From positions 1 to 64,000 of the forward strand of contig DASTWA010000007.1 in the NCBI GenBank assembly GCA_035758825.1: 64,000 bases of DNA, read 5' to 3'. This document shows, one piece after another, positions 6,960-16,555 of this stretch (the stretch's first letter is position 1; every line of letters begins with the position of its first letter). The position numbers and the translations under genes are program-made. This stretch comes from JARIHD01 sp035758825. Its GTDB lineage: Bacteria > Patescibacteriota > Saccharimonadia > Saccharimonadales > UBA4665. The notes under the pieces are model-generated. The model did not search any database. It saw nothing but the letters and a program-made list of their open reading frames with translations, and was not told where the DNA came from.

Positions 6960-7895
6960 CTATTTGCTGGAAGAAGCCGTAGTGTCGACCGATTCGCCGG
7001 ACGTAAAGCTGACTTCGTTGGCGGTTATGATCGCGTTGCGCATTTGCTCGCTAATGTCGCCCATGCCGCCGGGGGAGTGAGGGATCATGATGGTGTTGCT
7101 CTTGCCGGATAGGCCGATGTCTTTGAGGGTGTCGAAATACTGGGTCATGAGCACCAGGTTCATAACATCCTGGGCCTTGGTGCCGTCAATGGACGAGCTG
7201 AAGTTTTCGACCGATTCTTTGAGGCCGTCAATGATCGCTTTGCGCTGGTCGGCGATGCCTTTACCTTGCAGGGCTTTGCTTTCGGCTTCTGCTTCGGCAG
7301 CTTTGACTACCCGGATCTTCTCGGCTTCCGCTTGCTGGATGGCGGCTTCGCGCATGCGCTGGGCGGCATTGATTTCGTTCATGCTGGATTTTACTTTGGC
7401 GTCAGGGTCGATGTCGGTGACCAGGGTTTTAATAATGCCGTACCCGAAGTCGTCCATTACGGTGTCTAGCTCCTGTTTGACCGCCAGGGCAATGTCGTCC
7501 TTTTTCTCGAACACGTCGTCCAGGATAATGGATGGCACCCGGGCACGTACGGTATCAAAAACGTACGCCGTGATCTGTTCCTGTGGGATTTGGAGCTTGT
7601 AAAAGGCCTCCGAGACCTTGTCTGGAAGCACATGGTACTGGACGCTGACGATACAGCGGATGAACACATTGTCCTTGGTCTTGGTCTCGATCTGGACGTC
7701 CAGCTGCTGGATGCGCAGGTTCGGCTTGCCGACAACGCGGTCAATAAGCGGTATCTTTACGTTTAGGCCAGCCCGGGCGATGCGCTTGAAGCGCCCAAAG
7801 CGCTCTACGACAGCTACCGATTGCTGCCGGACAATAAAAAAACCATCAAGAATAAGAAGCAGTACAACGCCCGCTGCGACTAATCCAAACCACAT
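6960..7895 (-). CDS. SPFH/Band-7 membrane scaffold protein (QmcA/stomatin-like)
   Basis: 311 residues: one N-terminal membrane helix (about 3-23), then the SPFH domain beginning VRQQSVAVVERFGRFKRIARAG. A long alanine/glutamate-rich coiled coil follows (AEAEKIRVVKAAEAEAES, about 190-215) and a Ser/Gly-rich tail. Such proteins oligomerise in membrane microdomains and often bind FtsH, which is encoded 2.6 kb away, but linkage here is only proximity. The start is ATG at 7895 with GAGG six bases upstream; a GTG at 7907 is less likely because it overlaps that ribosome-binding site. Confidence 0.9.
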   Translation of the reverse strand: MWFGLVAAGVVLLLILDGFFIVRQQSVAVVERFGRFKRIARAGLNVKIPLIDRVVGKPNLRIQQLDVQIETKTKDNVFIRCIVSVQYHVLPDKVSEAFYKLQIPQEQITAYVFDTVRARVPSIILDDVFEKKDDIALAVKQELDTVMDDFGYGIIKTLVTDIDPDAKVKSSMNEINAAQRMREAAIQQAEAEKIRVVKAAEAEAESKALQGKGIADQRKAIIDGLKESVENFSSSIDGTKAQDVMNLVLMTQYFDTLKDIGLSGKSNTIMIPHSPGGMGDISEQMRNAIITANEVSFTSGESVDTTASSSK

Positions 7896-8047
7896 ATAAG
7901 ACCTCACAGAATGTTAATACCAACAGTATATCACTCTGGTTCCGGCGTAATCTTGCATATCCGTAACTTTACTGTAAAAAAAGCTACACTGCCGTTTGTT
8001 CCTTTTTTGTATAATTGCCTCCTCACTAACAAGACAAAAGGATACGT

Positions 8048-8317
8048 ATGATGTTACATGCGCATGAGGCGTTGCTGTTTTTTGATGATTTTGAGTTTCG
8101 TCCATCATTTGACGCGGATATGTATGGGGCCATCGGTGCTTTGGCTTTGCCTTGTTTTGCCCAACGGTCAGAAGGTGGCGGAGACCGCCAGGCCCGGGCC
8201 TCGGAAGTTGCCAAAGCTCAGTTAGACGCCGAAGACGCCGCCAGGCGTGCCGCACATCTAAAGGAAATGAGGGCGGCCGAAAGGCTTCGCCGCGAGAATG
8301 AGGGGCGAAAAAGCTAA
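8048..8317 (+). CDS. Hypothetical small protein, Ala/Arg/Glu-rich C-terminus
   Basis: 89 residues with AAAAGGA upstream and a TATAAT box near 8009, so it should be expressed. The first 40 residues are hydrophobic/aromatic (LLFFDDFEF) and the second half is a highly charged helix likely to form a coiled coil. It ends just before the RHS remnant at 8325 in a different frame. It may be a piece of a once larger accessory locus. No family recognised. Confidence 0.5.
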   Translation: MMLHAHEALLFFDDFEFRPSFDADMYGAIGALALPCFAQRSEGGGDRQARASEVAKAQLDAEDAARRAAHLKEMRAAERLRRENEGRKS

Positions 8318-8324
8318 CGCTTAA

Positions 8325-9416
8325 TCAGACCACCATGATGACCTGCAACGTCTAAATAGTATTGCGTACACACTTGGCGATGGTACGACGACCATTGACG
8401 ACACGGCTATTCTGACTCAAAGCGGCAAAGTTCATACAGATGTAGTTACCTCTGGAAGCGATCAGCTGTGGTCTACTTATGGTTATGACGGCGTAGGCCG
8501 TTTGACCTCAGCAAATATAGGCTCCCATGCCTATAGCTATGGGTTCGGGCAGCAAAACTCAAGCTGTGGCACAGGGTCGGGTACGAATCCGAATAGCGGC
8601 AAGAATGGCAACCGCACCAGCCAAACTGTAGATGGTGTGACCACGACATATTGCTACGACTATGCTGACCGTTTGGTTGGTAGCAGCAACCAGTCAATCA
8701 GTAACGCTCAATATGACTCACACGAAAATATGACCAGCATAGGCTCGGGCACTTCTCCGCTCAATCTTTGTTATGACGTGTCGGACCGAAATACCTGCTT
8801 CGAGAGCTACGATAACAACGGTGATGGTGATGCGGTGTACTACCAGCGTGACACAGCGGATCGAATCACATATCGGTCTCACGACACGATCAGCAATGGA
8901 AACTACACGACGGACGCTATGTATTGGTATGGATATACAGGCGAAGGTGACGGCCTCAGTTTCATCCGTGATGCCAATAACAATATCGTCGAGAAATCTC
9001 TGCCTCTGCCTGGTGGCGTCCTGCTGACAATCAAATCTCAAGAGGCACAAACAAATGATCAAGAACAGTACAGTCTCCCGAGCTTGCTTGGCCGCACTCT
9101 GCTTACCACGGACGCCTCGGGCACTAACACTTCAAACGGAAATGGTCCGCTAAACAGTTTCACATACGATCCGTTCGGCAACCCATTGACTGGCAGCGTC
9201 CTGCCAGCAAATACAGAGATGGGCAGCTATGGTTTTGGTGGCACACATCGAAAATTGACGGAAACAAATTTGGCATTAGCCCCCATCCAAATGGGCGCAA
9301 GAGTCTACCTGTCGGTACTTGGCAGATTCACTCAAAAATTAGATGGAGCTAAATTCAAACAGGTATATCTTGACCAAGAAAAAACACCCAAACGAGTGGG
9401 TGTCTTTTCTTGGTAG
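8325..9416 (+). pseudogene. RHS/YD-repeat protein remnant
   Basis: The open frame from 8325 to 9416 has no proper start. The first ATG (8502) is internal to YD repeats (for example YGYDGVGRLTS, upstream DLQRLNS), so the long N-terminal part is missing. Downstream are more tyrosine/aspartate repeats (CYDYADRLVG, FTYDPFGNPL) and the RHS core motif ending MGARVYLSVLGRF. In intact proteins a variable toxin tip follows this point. Here the frame instead runs into the terminator and the 3' end of tRNA-Met, encoding only about 25 unrelated residues. RHS proteins are shells for polymorphic toxins. This one looks like a truncated fragment left at a tRNA junction. Confidence 0.75.
9384..9410. terminator. 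Bidirectional terminator downstream of tRNA-Met
   Basis: Stem ACACCCA/TGGGTGT (9384-9390 with 9397-9403). On the minus strand it is followed by a run of T and so ends the tRNA transcript; rightward it is followed by CTTTTCTT. Confidence 0.8.
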
Positions 9417-9487
9417 CGGCGACAAGACTTGAACTTGTGACCCCAGGCTTATGAGTCCTGTGCTCTAACCAGCTGAGCTACGCCGCC
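9411..9487 (-). tRNA. tRNA-Met elongator (CAT), CCA encoded
   Basis: Acceptor GGCGGCG pairs with CGCCGCT (a G1-U72 wobble), discriminator A at 9414, CCA at 9413-9411, anticodon loop CTCATAA. It lacks initiator features and differs from the Ile2 gene at 662 in the anticodon stem and variable loop, so elongator Met is the better call. The RHS remnant stop codon lies inside its 3' end. Confidence 0.85.
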
Positions 9488-9601
9488 ATATACTGACAGT
9501 GTCCAAATATACCACAGATTATCCCTGTTGGCTAGAGTTTGGCCGCGAGCCAAGGATAGCCTGCTGGGTACCGATCTTGATTACCCCTATGAGGCAACTG
9601 C

Positions 9602-9607
9602 TACAAT
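9602..9607 (+). promoter_or_regulatory. -10 box of tilS, short or absent leader
   Basis: TACAAT ends 6 nt before the tilS ATG, so transcription would begin at or next to the start codon. No Shine-Dalgarno sequence fits. Confidence 0.6.
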
Positions 9608-9613
9608 TAGGCT

Positions 9614-10489
9614 ATGCAGATCGCAGTTGAGCCCGGTAAGTATGTGGTGGCAGTCTCGGGCGGCGTGGATTCGATGGCGCTTTTGGATATTCTCCGGAAG
9701 CTGCCTGGCTTGGATCTGGTAGTCGCGCACTATGACCACGGCATTCGTGCGGACTCCGGCGAGGACCGGAAACTGGTGGCATCTGTGTCGGCAAGATATG
9801 GGTTGCCTTTTGAGAGTGAGCAGGGAAGGTTGGGCAAAGGTGCCAGCGAGGCCGCCGCGCGTAACGCCCGCTACGATTTTTTGCGGCGGCTCATGCGAAA
9901 GCATGGCGCCCAGGCGATTATTACCGCCCACCACCAGGACGACCTCATTGAGACAGCGGTTATTAACCTTATCCGGGGGACGGGCAGAAAAGGGCTGACG
10001 TCGCTAGCGAGCCGTACGGACATGCTGCGGCCTTTGCTGCATACCTCCAAGGGCGAGCTGCTGGAATATGCCCGGTCCAACGGTTTGGTGTGGCGCGAGG
10101 ACAGCACAAATGCCGACGAGGCCTATTTGCGCAATTATATCCGCCGTACTGTTTTGCCCAAGCTAGGCAACGAAGGCAAGCAAACGTTGCTAAGGCATAT
10201 CGAAAAAGCGGTAGCGCACAATCCCGTTATTGACGAGTATTTGCAAAAGGATTTGGATGCCCACCGGGTGGACGGCGGCCTGGAACGGCATTGGTTTATT
10301 ATGCTGCCGCATGCAGTGGCCTGCGAAATGATGGCCGAGTGGCTGCGCCTGGAAGGAATCCGGGAGTTCGATAGCCGGACAATTGATCGCCTGGTTACGG
10401 CAGCCAAGACAGGCCGTCCCGGTAGACGCGTGGATGTGCATGCTGGACATTTCCTGAAGGTTAGCCGCCGCACTCTGGGCCTTATCTGA
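9614..10489 (+). CDS. tilS: tRNA(Ile)-lysidine synthetase
   Basis: 291 residues. The PP-loop SGGVDS (15-20) binds ATP. HYDHGIRADSGED, a GASEAAARNARYDFL segment and HHQDDLIET are all typical of TilS. The enzyme adds lysine to C34 of tRNA-Ile2(CAT) so that it reads AUA and is charged with Ile. The substrate tRNA is probably the gene at 662-737. It is shorter than the E. coli enzyme (about 430 residues), lacking the C-terminal tRNA-binding domain, as in many short TilS proteins. Start ATG 9614 follows the TACAAT box by 6 nt. Confidence 0.93.
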   Translation: MQIAVEPGKYVVAVSGGVDSMALLDILRKLPGLDLVVAHYDHGIRADSGEDRKLVASVSARYGLPFESEQGRLGKGASEAAARNARYDFLRRLMRKHGAQAIITAHHQDDLIETAVINLIRGTGRKGLTSLASRTDMLRPLLHTSKGELLEYARSNGLVWREDSTNADEAYLRNYIRRTVLPKLGNEGKQTLLRHIEKAVAHNPVIDEYLQKDLDAHRVDGGLERHWFIMLPHAVACEMMAEWLRLEGIREFDSRTIDRLVTAAKTGRPGRRVDVHAGHFLKVSRRTLGLI

Positions 10490-10520
10490 CGTACTTCCTC
10501 GTAAAACAGCGGTTACCGTG

Positions 10521-10526
10521 TATAAT
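10521..10526 (+). promoter_or_regulatory. -10 box of ftsH
   Basis: TATAAT ends 8 nt before the ATG at 10535, predicting a leaderless or nearly leaderless transcript. Confidence 0.6.
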
Positions 10527-10534
10527 TGCATCAT

Positions 10535-12406
10535 ATGGATAATAGCAAGAAGACTTTTCGTACCTCAAACAGGGGCGGGGGGAAGCGCCGGGGCTTTAAG
10601 GGCTTTGGCTTTATTGCCCTGCTCATTTTATTTGCCCTAATTATTTTGGCGGCCTACAACAATTCCGGCACCCTTAAGGATGTGCCGTTAACGCAGGCGA
10701 TCAAAGATGCTAACGCCGGCCGTTACTCCAAAATTGAAGTTAGCGGCAACGAGCTGAGCATCACCAAAAAAGGCGATGACCAGCCTACGCTTAAGTCGTT
10801 CAAAGATCCTAATGCCAGCCTAAAGGAAGAGGGCATGGATCTTAAAAAGGTCGAAGTCTCGTATAAGTCGCAGTCATCTACCGGCTCGCTTCTTACGAGT
10901 GTCGGCCTCACTTTGCTGCCTGTATTGATTATCGGGCTATTCTTGTTTTGGATGATGCGCAGCGCCCAAGGGCAGGGCAACCAGGCTATGAGCTTTGGCA
11001 AAAGCCGGGCCCGTCTGTATGGCAACGAAAAAGACAAGGTGACCTTTACCGACATTGCCGGTTCGGATGAGGCCAAGCAAGACCTCGAAGAAGTAGTGGA
11101 TTTCCTTAAATCACCTAAGAAATTTGCTAACGTCGGGGCCCGTATTCCAAAGGGCGTATTGCTTGTCGGCCCTCCCGGTACCGGTAAGACCATGCTGGCC
11201 CGTGCAGTTGCCGGCGAGGCGAACGTGCCGTTCTTTAGTATTTCCGGTTCGGAATTCGTAGAGATGTTCGTTGGTGTCGGTGCGAGTCGTGTTCGTGATT
11301 TGTTTGCGAAGGCAAAGAAGAATGCGCCATGCATTATCTTTGTTGACGAGATTGACGCCGTCGGACGGCGCCGCGGTTCTGGTATGGGCGGTGGCCACGA
11401 CGAACGCGAGCAGACACTTAACCAGATCCTTGTTGAGATGGATGGGTTCGAACAAGGCCAGAATGTCATCGTGTTGGCAGCTACCAACCGCGCCGACGTG
11501 CTGGACCCTGCCCTGCTCCGCCCCGGCCGTTTTGACCGCCGTGTGAACATCAGCCTTCCGGAACGCAAAGACCGCGAAGCCATCCTTAAGGTACATTTTG
11601 CCAAGAAACCTATCGGCAAAGACGTTGACCTGGACGCTTTGGCCGCCAAGACTGCCGGTTCTTCCGGTGCCGACCTGGCAAACATTGCGAACGAATCAGC
11701 GATTATCGCTGCCCGCCTAAACCACAAGACGATCAGTAACGACGATGTTACCGCCGCCTTCGAAAAGGTCGCTATCGGCCCCGAGCGCAAGAGCAAAGTC
11801 ATGAACGACCGCGAGAAAGAGCTGACCGCTTACCACGAAGCCGGCCACGCCATCGTCGGTCACGTCCTGCCGGACAGTGACCTGGTCCACAAGGTGACGA
11901 TCATTCCACGTGGCGGCACGGGCGGCGTTACCTGGTTTATTCCGCCAGAAGACAAGAGCTACCACAGCATTGTCGAATATAAGGATGTATTGGCCCGCAT
12001 GCTCGGCGGCCGTATTTCCGAAGAAGTCATATATGGTCTGGACCATGTAACAACCGGCGCCGGCAGCGATTTGCAAAAGGCCGCCGAACTGGCACGTGAC
12101 ATGGTTATAAACCAGGGTATGGGCAAAAAACTGCGTGACCAGGTCTTTAAGATTGACGACGGTATGATGCTCGACCGTTTGGTGCACGAGCGCGACTACT
12201 CTGACGAAACCGCAAAGGTCATTGACGACGAAGTCGAAGCGCTCATAACAGAAGCTGCCAACCGGGCACGGGCCGTCATTAAGGCCAACCGCGAACAGCT
12301 GGACAAGCTCAAAGACAAGCTTCTCGAAAAAGAAACCGTCGAAGCCGATGAAGTGAAGAAAATCCTCCACGGCACGACCATGCCAAAGTCGGCAGCTTTG
12401 TACTAG
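10535..12406 (+). CDS. ftsH: ATP-dependent zinc metalloprotease FtsH
   Basis: 623 residues, normal length. Two membrane helices (about 23-42 and 120-140) flank an extracytoplasmic domain. The AAA module follows with Walker A GPPGTGKT (about 213), Walker B IIFVDEID, and the second region of homology ending RPGRFDRR. The peptidase domain carries HEAGH (about 434) for zinc. It is a hexameric membrane protease degrading unassembled membrane proteins and short-lived regulators. The ATG at 10535 sits 8 nt after a TATAAT; the upstream in-frame codon is a TTG within the promoter. The nearby SPFH protein could be a partner. Confidence 0.97.
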   Translation: MDNSKKTFRTSNRGGGKRRGFKGFGFIALLILFALIILAAYNNSGTLKDVPLTQAIKDANAGRYSKIEVSGNELSITKKGDDQPTLKSFKDPNASLKEEGMDLKKVEVSYKSQSSTGSLLTSVGLTLLPVLIIGLFLFWMMRSAQGQGNQAMSFGKSRARLYGNEKDKVTFTDIAGSDEAKQDLEEVVDFLKSPKKFANVGARIPKGVLLVGPPGTGKTMLARAVAGEANVPFFSISGSEFVEMFVGVGASRVRDLFAKAKKNAPCIIFVDEIDAVGRRRGSGMGGGHDEREQTLNQILVEMDGFEQGQNVIVLAATNRADVLDPALLRPGRFDRRVNISLPERKDREAILKVHFAKKPIGKDVDLDALAAKTAGSSGADLANIANESAIIAARLNHKTISNDDVTAAFEKVAIGPERKSKVMNDREKELTAYHEAGHAIVGHVLPDSDLVHKVTIIPRGGTGGVTWFIPPEDKSYHSIVEYKDVLARMLGGRISEEVIYGLDHVTTGAGSDLQKAAELARDMVINQGMGKKLRDQVFKIDDGMMLDRLVHERDYSDETAKVIDDEVEALITEAANRARAVIKANREQLDKLKDKLLEKETVEADEVKKILHGTTMPKSAALY

Positions 12407-12426
12407 CCCTAGAGCCGATGCTCACT

Positions 12427-12432
12427 TATACT
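12427..12432 (+). promoter_or_regulatory. -10 box of murJ
   Basis: TATACT ends 8 nt before the ATG at 12441; no ribosome-binding site is apparent. Confidence 0.55.
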
Positions 12433-12440
12433 GGATATAA

Positions 12441-14030
12441 ATGAATCGTTTCCTGGACCGTACTAATAAGCGCATTTCTCTTGGTGGTGCTGCAACTCTG
12501 TTGATCGTCGTAATGCTGCTTGGGCAGGTACTTGGTTTCCTCCGCAACCGCTTTATTAGTACGAACTTTACTGTGCACGATCCCGGCGCTTCGGACGCTT
12601 TTTTTGCAGCCTTTCAGATTCCCGATTTCTTCTTTTACACCATTTCGGCCGGGGCGCTCGGGGTGGCTTTTATGCCAATCCTATCTGACCGGTTAACGTC
12701 TGGCGACCGTAAAGGCATGTGGCAGATTGCAAACAGCCTGCTCAATGTACTGGCAGTGGCAATGGCTGTTGTCGGCGTCATTATCTTTTTGTTTGCCGAG
12801 CAGTTGATCGGCGTCCTGGCGCCTAACTTGCCAAAAGAACACTTTGACCAAGCCGTAGTGATTATGCGGTTCATCGCCTTTAACCCGCTATTGTTCACCC
12901 TGTCTGGTATCGTCACTAGCATCCAGCAGACTTTTGGGCGTTTCTTTTTCTTTGCAATCGCGCCGCTGTTTTATAACTTTGCGATTATTGCCAGCATATT
13001 TATGTTTAAGGACTCGATAGGAATAATTGGGCTCGGCATTGGCGCATTGGTAGGCGGCGTCCTGCAGCTCGCCATTGCCTGGCTGGGCCTCATCGGCCTT
13101 AAATTCCGTTACAAGCCCGAAGTGCGCTGGGGCAACGAGGGCTTTCGCAAGGTCATGCACCAACTGCCAGCTCGGTCGCTGGACCAGGGGATTGACCAGG
13201 TAAACAGTATGGTAGAGGTTAATCGTGCCCAAGCGCTCGGCACCGGACCGGTCAGCTACTATAGCTACGCCCTAACCCTGCACAATGTACCCATTATGCT
13301 GATTGGTACGTCGATTGCTACGGCGGCCTTCCCACGGCTTATCGAGCGTCTGTCACAGAATCGTCCCGATCTCTTCCGAAAGGATTTTCTGCGCATTCTG
13401 CGGACGATGATCTGGATGACTGTACCGGTTGTAATTATTGCCTTCTTTTGCCGGGGCTATTTAGCGCGTCTGATATATGGTGATGCCGCGCCGGAAGTTG
13501 CGTTGATTTTTGGCTTCCTGACCGCAGCCATCATATTCCGCATTATCTATGCCATGATGTCGCGGTACTTTTATGCTAACAAAGACACCAAGACGCCGCT
13601 TGCCGTGTCGATTATCGCCATTAGCCTAAATATCGCACTCGCCTTTTGGTTGGCACGGGCCCAGTCGTATGGTGTAGCGGGGCTAGCGATAGCACAGTCG
13701 GCCTCCGCAGGGGCTGAGGTATTCATCCTAGGGGTCATTATGCTGTGGCGAGATCGTAAGCTATTCAATGATATTGAGTTTTGGGGTGGCCTGATGCGTA
13801 TTGTTGGCGTGGCTGGTTTTTGTCTGACAACCGGCTTTATAATGCTTCAGCTGTATCCGCTTGGCATCAACGACCGTGGTCTTATAACCATCGGTAGCAA
13901 GGTGTTTATTATTGCTGCGGTTGTCTTTGGCGTGCACCTGACTATCTCGTCTCTTTTTGGTCTGCGCGAGGCCAGTGCTGTGTTCGAACGGGCCAAGAAG
14001 CTAATTATTAAGCCGATCCGTATCCAGTAG
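12441..14030 (+). CDS. murJ: Lipid II flippase MurJ
   Basis: 529 residues and about 14 membrane helices. The MVIN/MurJ start is clear: GQVLGFLRNRFIS, then DAFFAAFQIPDFFFYTISAG, AFMPILSDR. Charged residues lie in the central cavity helices. It flips lipid II across the cytoplasmic membrane for peptidoglycan synthesis, fitting the murL and murA genes elsewhere in the window. Its own -10 box lies just before the ATG, 35 bp after ftsH. Confidence 0.95.
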   Translation: MNRFLDRTNKRISLGGAATLLIVVMLLGQVLGFLRNRFISTNFTVHDPGASDAFFAAFQIPDFFFYTISAGALGVAFMPILSDRLTSGDRKGMWQIANSLLNVLAVAMAVVGVIIFLFAEQLIGVLAPNLPKEHFDQAVVIMRFIAFNPLLFTLSGIVTSIQQTFGRFFFFAIAPLFYNFAIIASIFMFKDSIGIIGLGIGALVGGVLQLAIAWLGLIGLKFRYKPEVRWGNEGFRKVMHQLPARSLDQGIDQVNSMVEVNRAQALGTGPVSYYSYALTLHNVPIMLIGTSIATAAFPRLIERLSQNRPDLFRKDFLRILRTMIWMTVPVVIIAFFCRGYLARLIYGDAAPEVALIFGFLTAAIIFRIIYAMMSRYFYANKDTKTPLAVSIIAISLNIALAFWLARAQSYGVAGLAIAQSASAGAEVFILGVIMLWRDRKLFNDIEFWGGLMRIVGVAGFCLTTGFIMLQLYPLGINDRGLITIGSKVFIIAAVVFGVHLTISSLFGLREASAVFERAKKLIIKPIRIQ

Positions 14031-14067
14031 CCACTCCGTTGTCCTTTGAAATAACAGAGGCGACCAG

Positions 14068-14073
14068 TATAAT
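14068..14073 (+). promoter_or_regulatory. -10 box of lepA
   Basis: TATAAT ends 8 nt before the ATG at 14082. Confidence 0.6.
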
Positions 14074-14081
14074 CAAGAGCA

Positions 14082-15863
14082 ATGAACCAATCTAACATCC
14101 GCAATTTCTGCATTATTGCTCACATTGACCACGGCAAGTCCACGCTGGCGGATCGTTTGCTGGAACTTACTGGCACCGTTGATAAACGCCAGATGAAGGA
14201 ACAGCTGCTCGACAAGATGGACTTGGAACGGGAGAAGGGAATTACCATCAAGCTTGCCCCTGTTCGCATGCAATATCAGGGCTACGAATTGAACCTTATT
14301 GATACCCCGGGCCATGTTGATTTTAGTTACGAGGTTTCGCGCAGCCTTGAGGCTTGCGAGGGTGCAATATTAGTGGTTGATGCCAGCCAGGGTATCCAGG
14401 CACAGACCTTAGCCAATGTGTACTTAGCCATGGCGGCCGACCTCAAAATTATTCCAGTACTGAACAAAATTGATTTGCCTGCTGCTGACGTAGAACGTGT
14501 AAGCGCTGAGGTCATAGCCTTACTGGGTTGCGAAAAAGAAGAGATTCTACATATCTCTGCCAAGACTGGTCAGGGCGTAGATGCTGTCCTTGAACGTATC
14601 GTTAGCGAAGTCCCGGCACCAACTGGCCATGAACAAGATCCGACCCGTGCATTGATTTTTGACAGCTACTACGATGATTATCGTGGCGTTATTTTGTACG
14701 TCCGCGTTTTTGACGGCCAAATTAACAAGAGTGACCAGCTTACCATGATGGCCACTGGCAGTCATGGCCTTGCCCTGGAAATCGGCGCGCTTAAGCCGGA
14801 CATGAAGCCCAGCCCGACCTTGGCATCAGGTGAAATCGGCTACATTGTAACCAACCTCAAGAGCACCCGCGAAGCAAAAGTCGGCGATACTATTACCGTG
14901 GCCAAAAATCCGGCCATCGCTGCACTGCCGGGCTACAAAGATGTAAAGCCTTTCGTGTACGCCGGCTTTTTTCCGGACAGCAACGAAAACTACCAGCTCC
15001 TAAAGGACGCCATCGACAAATTGTCGCTCAGCGACTCGGCACTGCAGTTCGCCCCCGAAAATTCGCCGGTACTTGGCTTTGGCGTACGCATCGGCTTTTT
15101 GGGCCTGCTGCATATGGACATCGTCAAAGAGCGCCTGGAGCGCGAATATGGCCTTGACCTGGTGGTGACCAACCCGTCTACGGATTACCAGGTATCCCTG
15201 AATAACGGCGAGGAACTCGATATCAAGAGCGCGTCCGAACTGCCGGATCCGGCCCAGATCAAAGAAATCCGCGAGCCTTGGATTAAGGGGGAAGTTGTCG
15301 TGCCCAAGGATTATGTGGGCGCGGTTATCCAACTCGTCGCTACCAAGCGCGGCGTCCACAAAAACCTCTCCTATGTTGACGCCCAATTGGCGCTAGTGAC
15401 TTTTGAAGCGCCGCTCGCCAACCTGTTGACTGATTTCTATGATCAGCTAAAGAGCGTCACCAGCGGCTATGGGTCGTTTAACTATGAATTGGACGATTAT
15501 CGTGCCGAAGACTTGGTGCGGGTTGATTTTTATGTTGCCGGCGAGCGGGTTGACGCGCTCAGCGTCATGGTACACCGCTCCGAAGCCCAGCATGTAGGCC
15601 GGGAAGTGGTCTCCAAGCTTAAGGAGGTGATTCCGCGTCAGAACTTTCAGGTGAGCCTGCAGGCTGGCATCGGCGGCAAGTTTATCGCCCGGGAAGACAT
15701 CAGCGCTTACCGCAAGGACGTCACAGGATATTTGTATGGCGGCGATGTTTCACGCAAGAAGAAGCTGCTCGCCAAGCAGGCAAAGGGCAAGAAACGCATG
15801 AGGCGCTTTGGCAAGGTTGACATCCCGGCCGAAGCCTTCACAGTAATGCTTAAACGAGATTAG
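14082..15863 (+). CDS. lepA: Elongation factor 4 (LepA) GTPase
   Basis: 593 residues, family length. G1 AHIDHGKST, G3 DTPGHVDF and G4 NKID are intact. The C-terminal LepA-specific domain ends with a lysine-rich KKKLLAKQAKGKKRMR tract that contacts rRNA. LepA is a ribosomal translocase-like GTPase affecting initiation, ribosome assembly and back-translocation under stress. The GMK-like gene starts 8 bp after its stop, so the two are probably co-transcribed. Confidence 0.97.
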   Translation: MNQSNIRNFCIIAHIDHGKSTLADRLLELTGTVDKRQMKEQLLDKMDLEREKGITIKLAPVRMQYQGYELNLIDTPGHVDFSYEVSRSLEACEGAILVVDASQGIQAQTLANVYLAMAADLKIIPVLNKIDLPAADVERVSAEVIALLGCEKEEILHISAKTGQGVDAVLERIVSEVPAPTGHEQDPTRALIFDSYYDDYRGVILYVRVFDGQINKSDQLTMMATGSHGLALEIGALKPDMKPSPTLASGEIGYIVTNLKSTREAKVGDTITVAKNPAIAALPGYKDVKPFVYAGFFPDSNENYQLLKDAIDKLSLSDSALQFAPENSPVLGFGVRIGFLGLLHMDIVKERLEREYGLDLVVTNPSTDYQVSLNNGEELDIKSASELPDPAQIKEIREPWIKGEVVVPKDYVGAVIQLVATKRGVHKNLSYVDAQLALVTFEAPLANLLTDFYDQLKSVTSGYGSFNYELDDYRAEDLVRVDFYVAGERVDALSVMVHRSEAQHVGREVVSKLKEVIPRQNFQVSLQAGIGGKFIAREDISAYRKDVTGYLYGGDVSRKKKLLAKQAKGKKRMRRFGKVDIPAEAFTVMLKRD

Positions 15864-15871
15864 GGGGCAAG

Positions 15872-16534
15872 GTGGGGACCGACTATCAACCAAACCAATC
15901 TGTGCTGGCGACATTGCCGAAGATTATTTTTGTAGCAGTCATCGGGCCGACAGCGGTTGGCAAGTCGACGCTTATGAATGCCGCATCAGCCCGCTGTCCG
16001 GCGCTACACCAGATTATTAGCACGACCTCACGCCAACCGCGGCCCGGTGAAGAAGATGATGTTGACTTTCATTTTCGTAGCCGCGATGAGATGGAGGCGC
16101 GCATAGCCAGCCATGAGTATGTACAGGTTGCGCCTAATTATACCGGTGATTTGTATGCCACGGCACCTGAGGATTACTCCACAGAGGGCATTGCTATGAT
16201 GCCAGTTATTGCTGACGCCATGCCTACTTTTCAGTCGCTGCCATTTAAACAAACGCGTTCCATCTTCATTCTGCCGCCAAGCTGGGAGGTGTGGCAGGAG
16301 CGCATTAAGAGCCATGGATTTGCACCCGAAGCCCTGGAGGCGCGCATGCGCGAAGCCGGACGGTCGCTGCGGTATGCTATTGATAATGAAGATATCGTAT
16401 TCGTCCTAAACGACGACCTGGCCAAGGCCACCCTTGATTTTACGCAAGCGGCACTGGGTTCCGACTCGGCAGCAAACCGGTATACGTGCCATGATTTGGC
16501 GGTTGTTTTGCTAAAAGAACTGCAAAATCGTTAG
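15872..16534 (+). CDS. Guanylate kinase-like protein (copy 1, intact P-loop)
   Basis: 220 residues with P-loop GPTAVGKST (25-33), STTSRQPRPGE and FILPPSWEVW, all as in guanylate kinase, which turns GMP into GDP. The usual YYGT nucleotide-binding stretch is altered (GDLYAT), and the C-terminal part is extended. It starts with GTG at 15872. A second divergent copy follows at 16817. Either could be the cellular Gmk or a specialised NMP kinase-like protein; this copy is the better candidate for an active enzyme. Confidence 0.75.
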   Translation: MGTDYQPNQSVLATLPKIIFVAVIGPTAVGKSTLMNAASARCPALHQIISTTSRQPRPGEEDDVDFHFRSRDEMEARIASHEYVQVAPNYTGDLYATAPEDYSTEGIAMMPVIADAMPTFQSLPFKQTRSIFILPPSWEVWQERIKSHGFAPEALEARMREAGRSLRYAIDNEDIVFVLNDDLAKATLDFTQAALGSDSAANRYTCHDLAVVLLKELQNR

Positions 16535-16555
16535 TAAGTTGACTATATAACAACA

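Noticed and set aside
10723..11802. 359-codon open frame antisense to ftsH
   Set aside because: Shadow of the strongly conserved ftsH gene; composition is Ser/Arg-rich and has no domain or ribosome-binding site.
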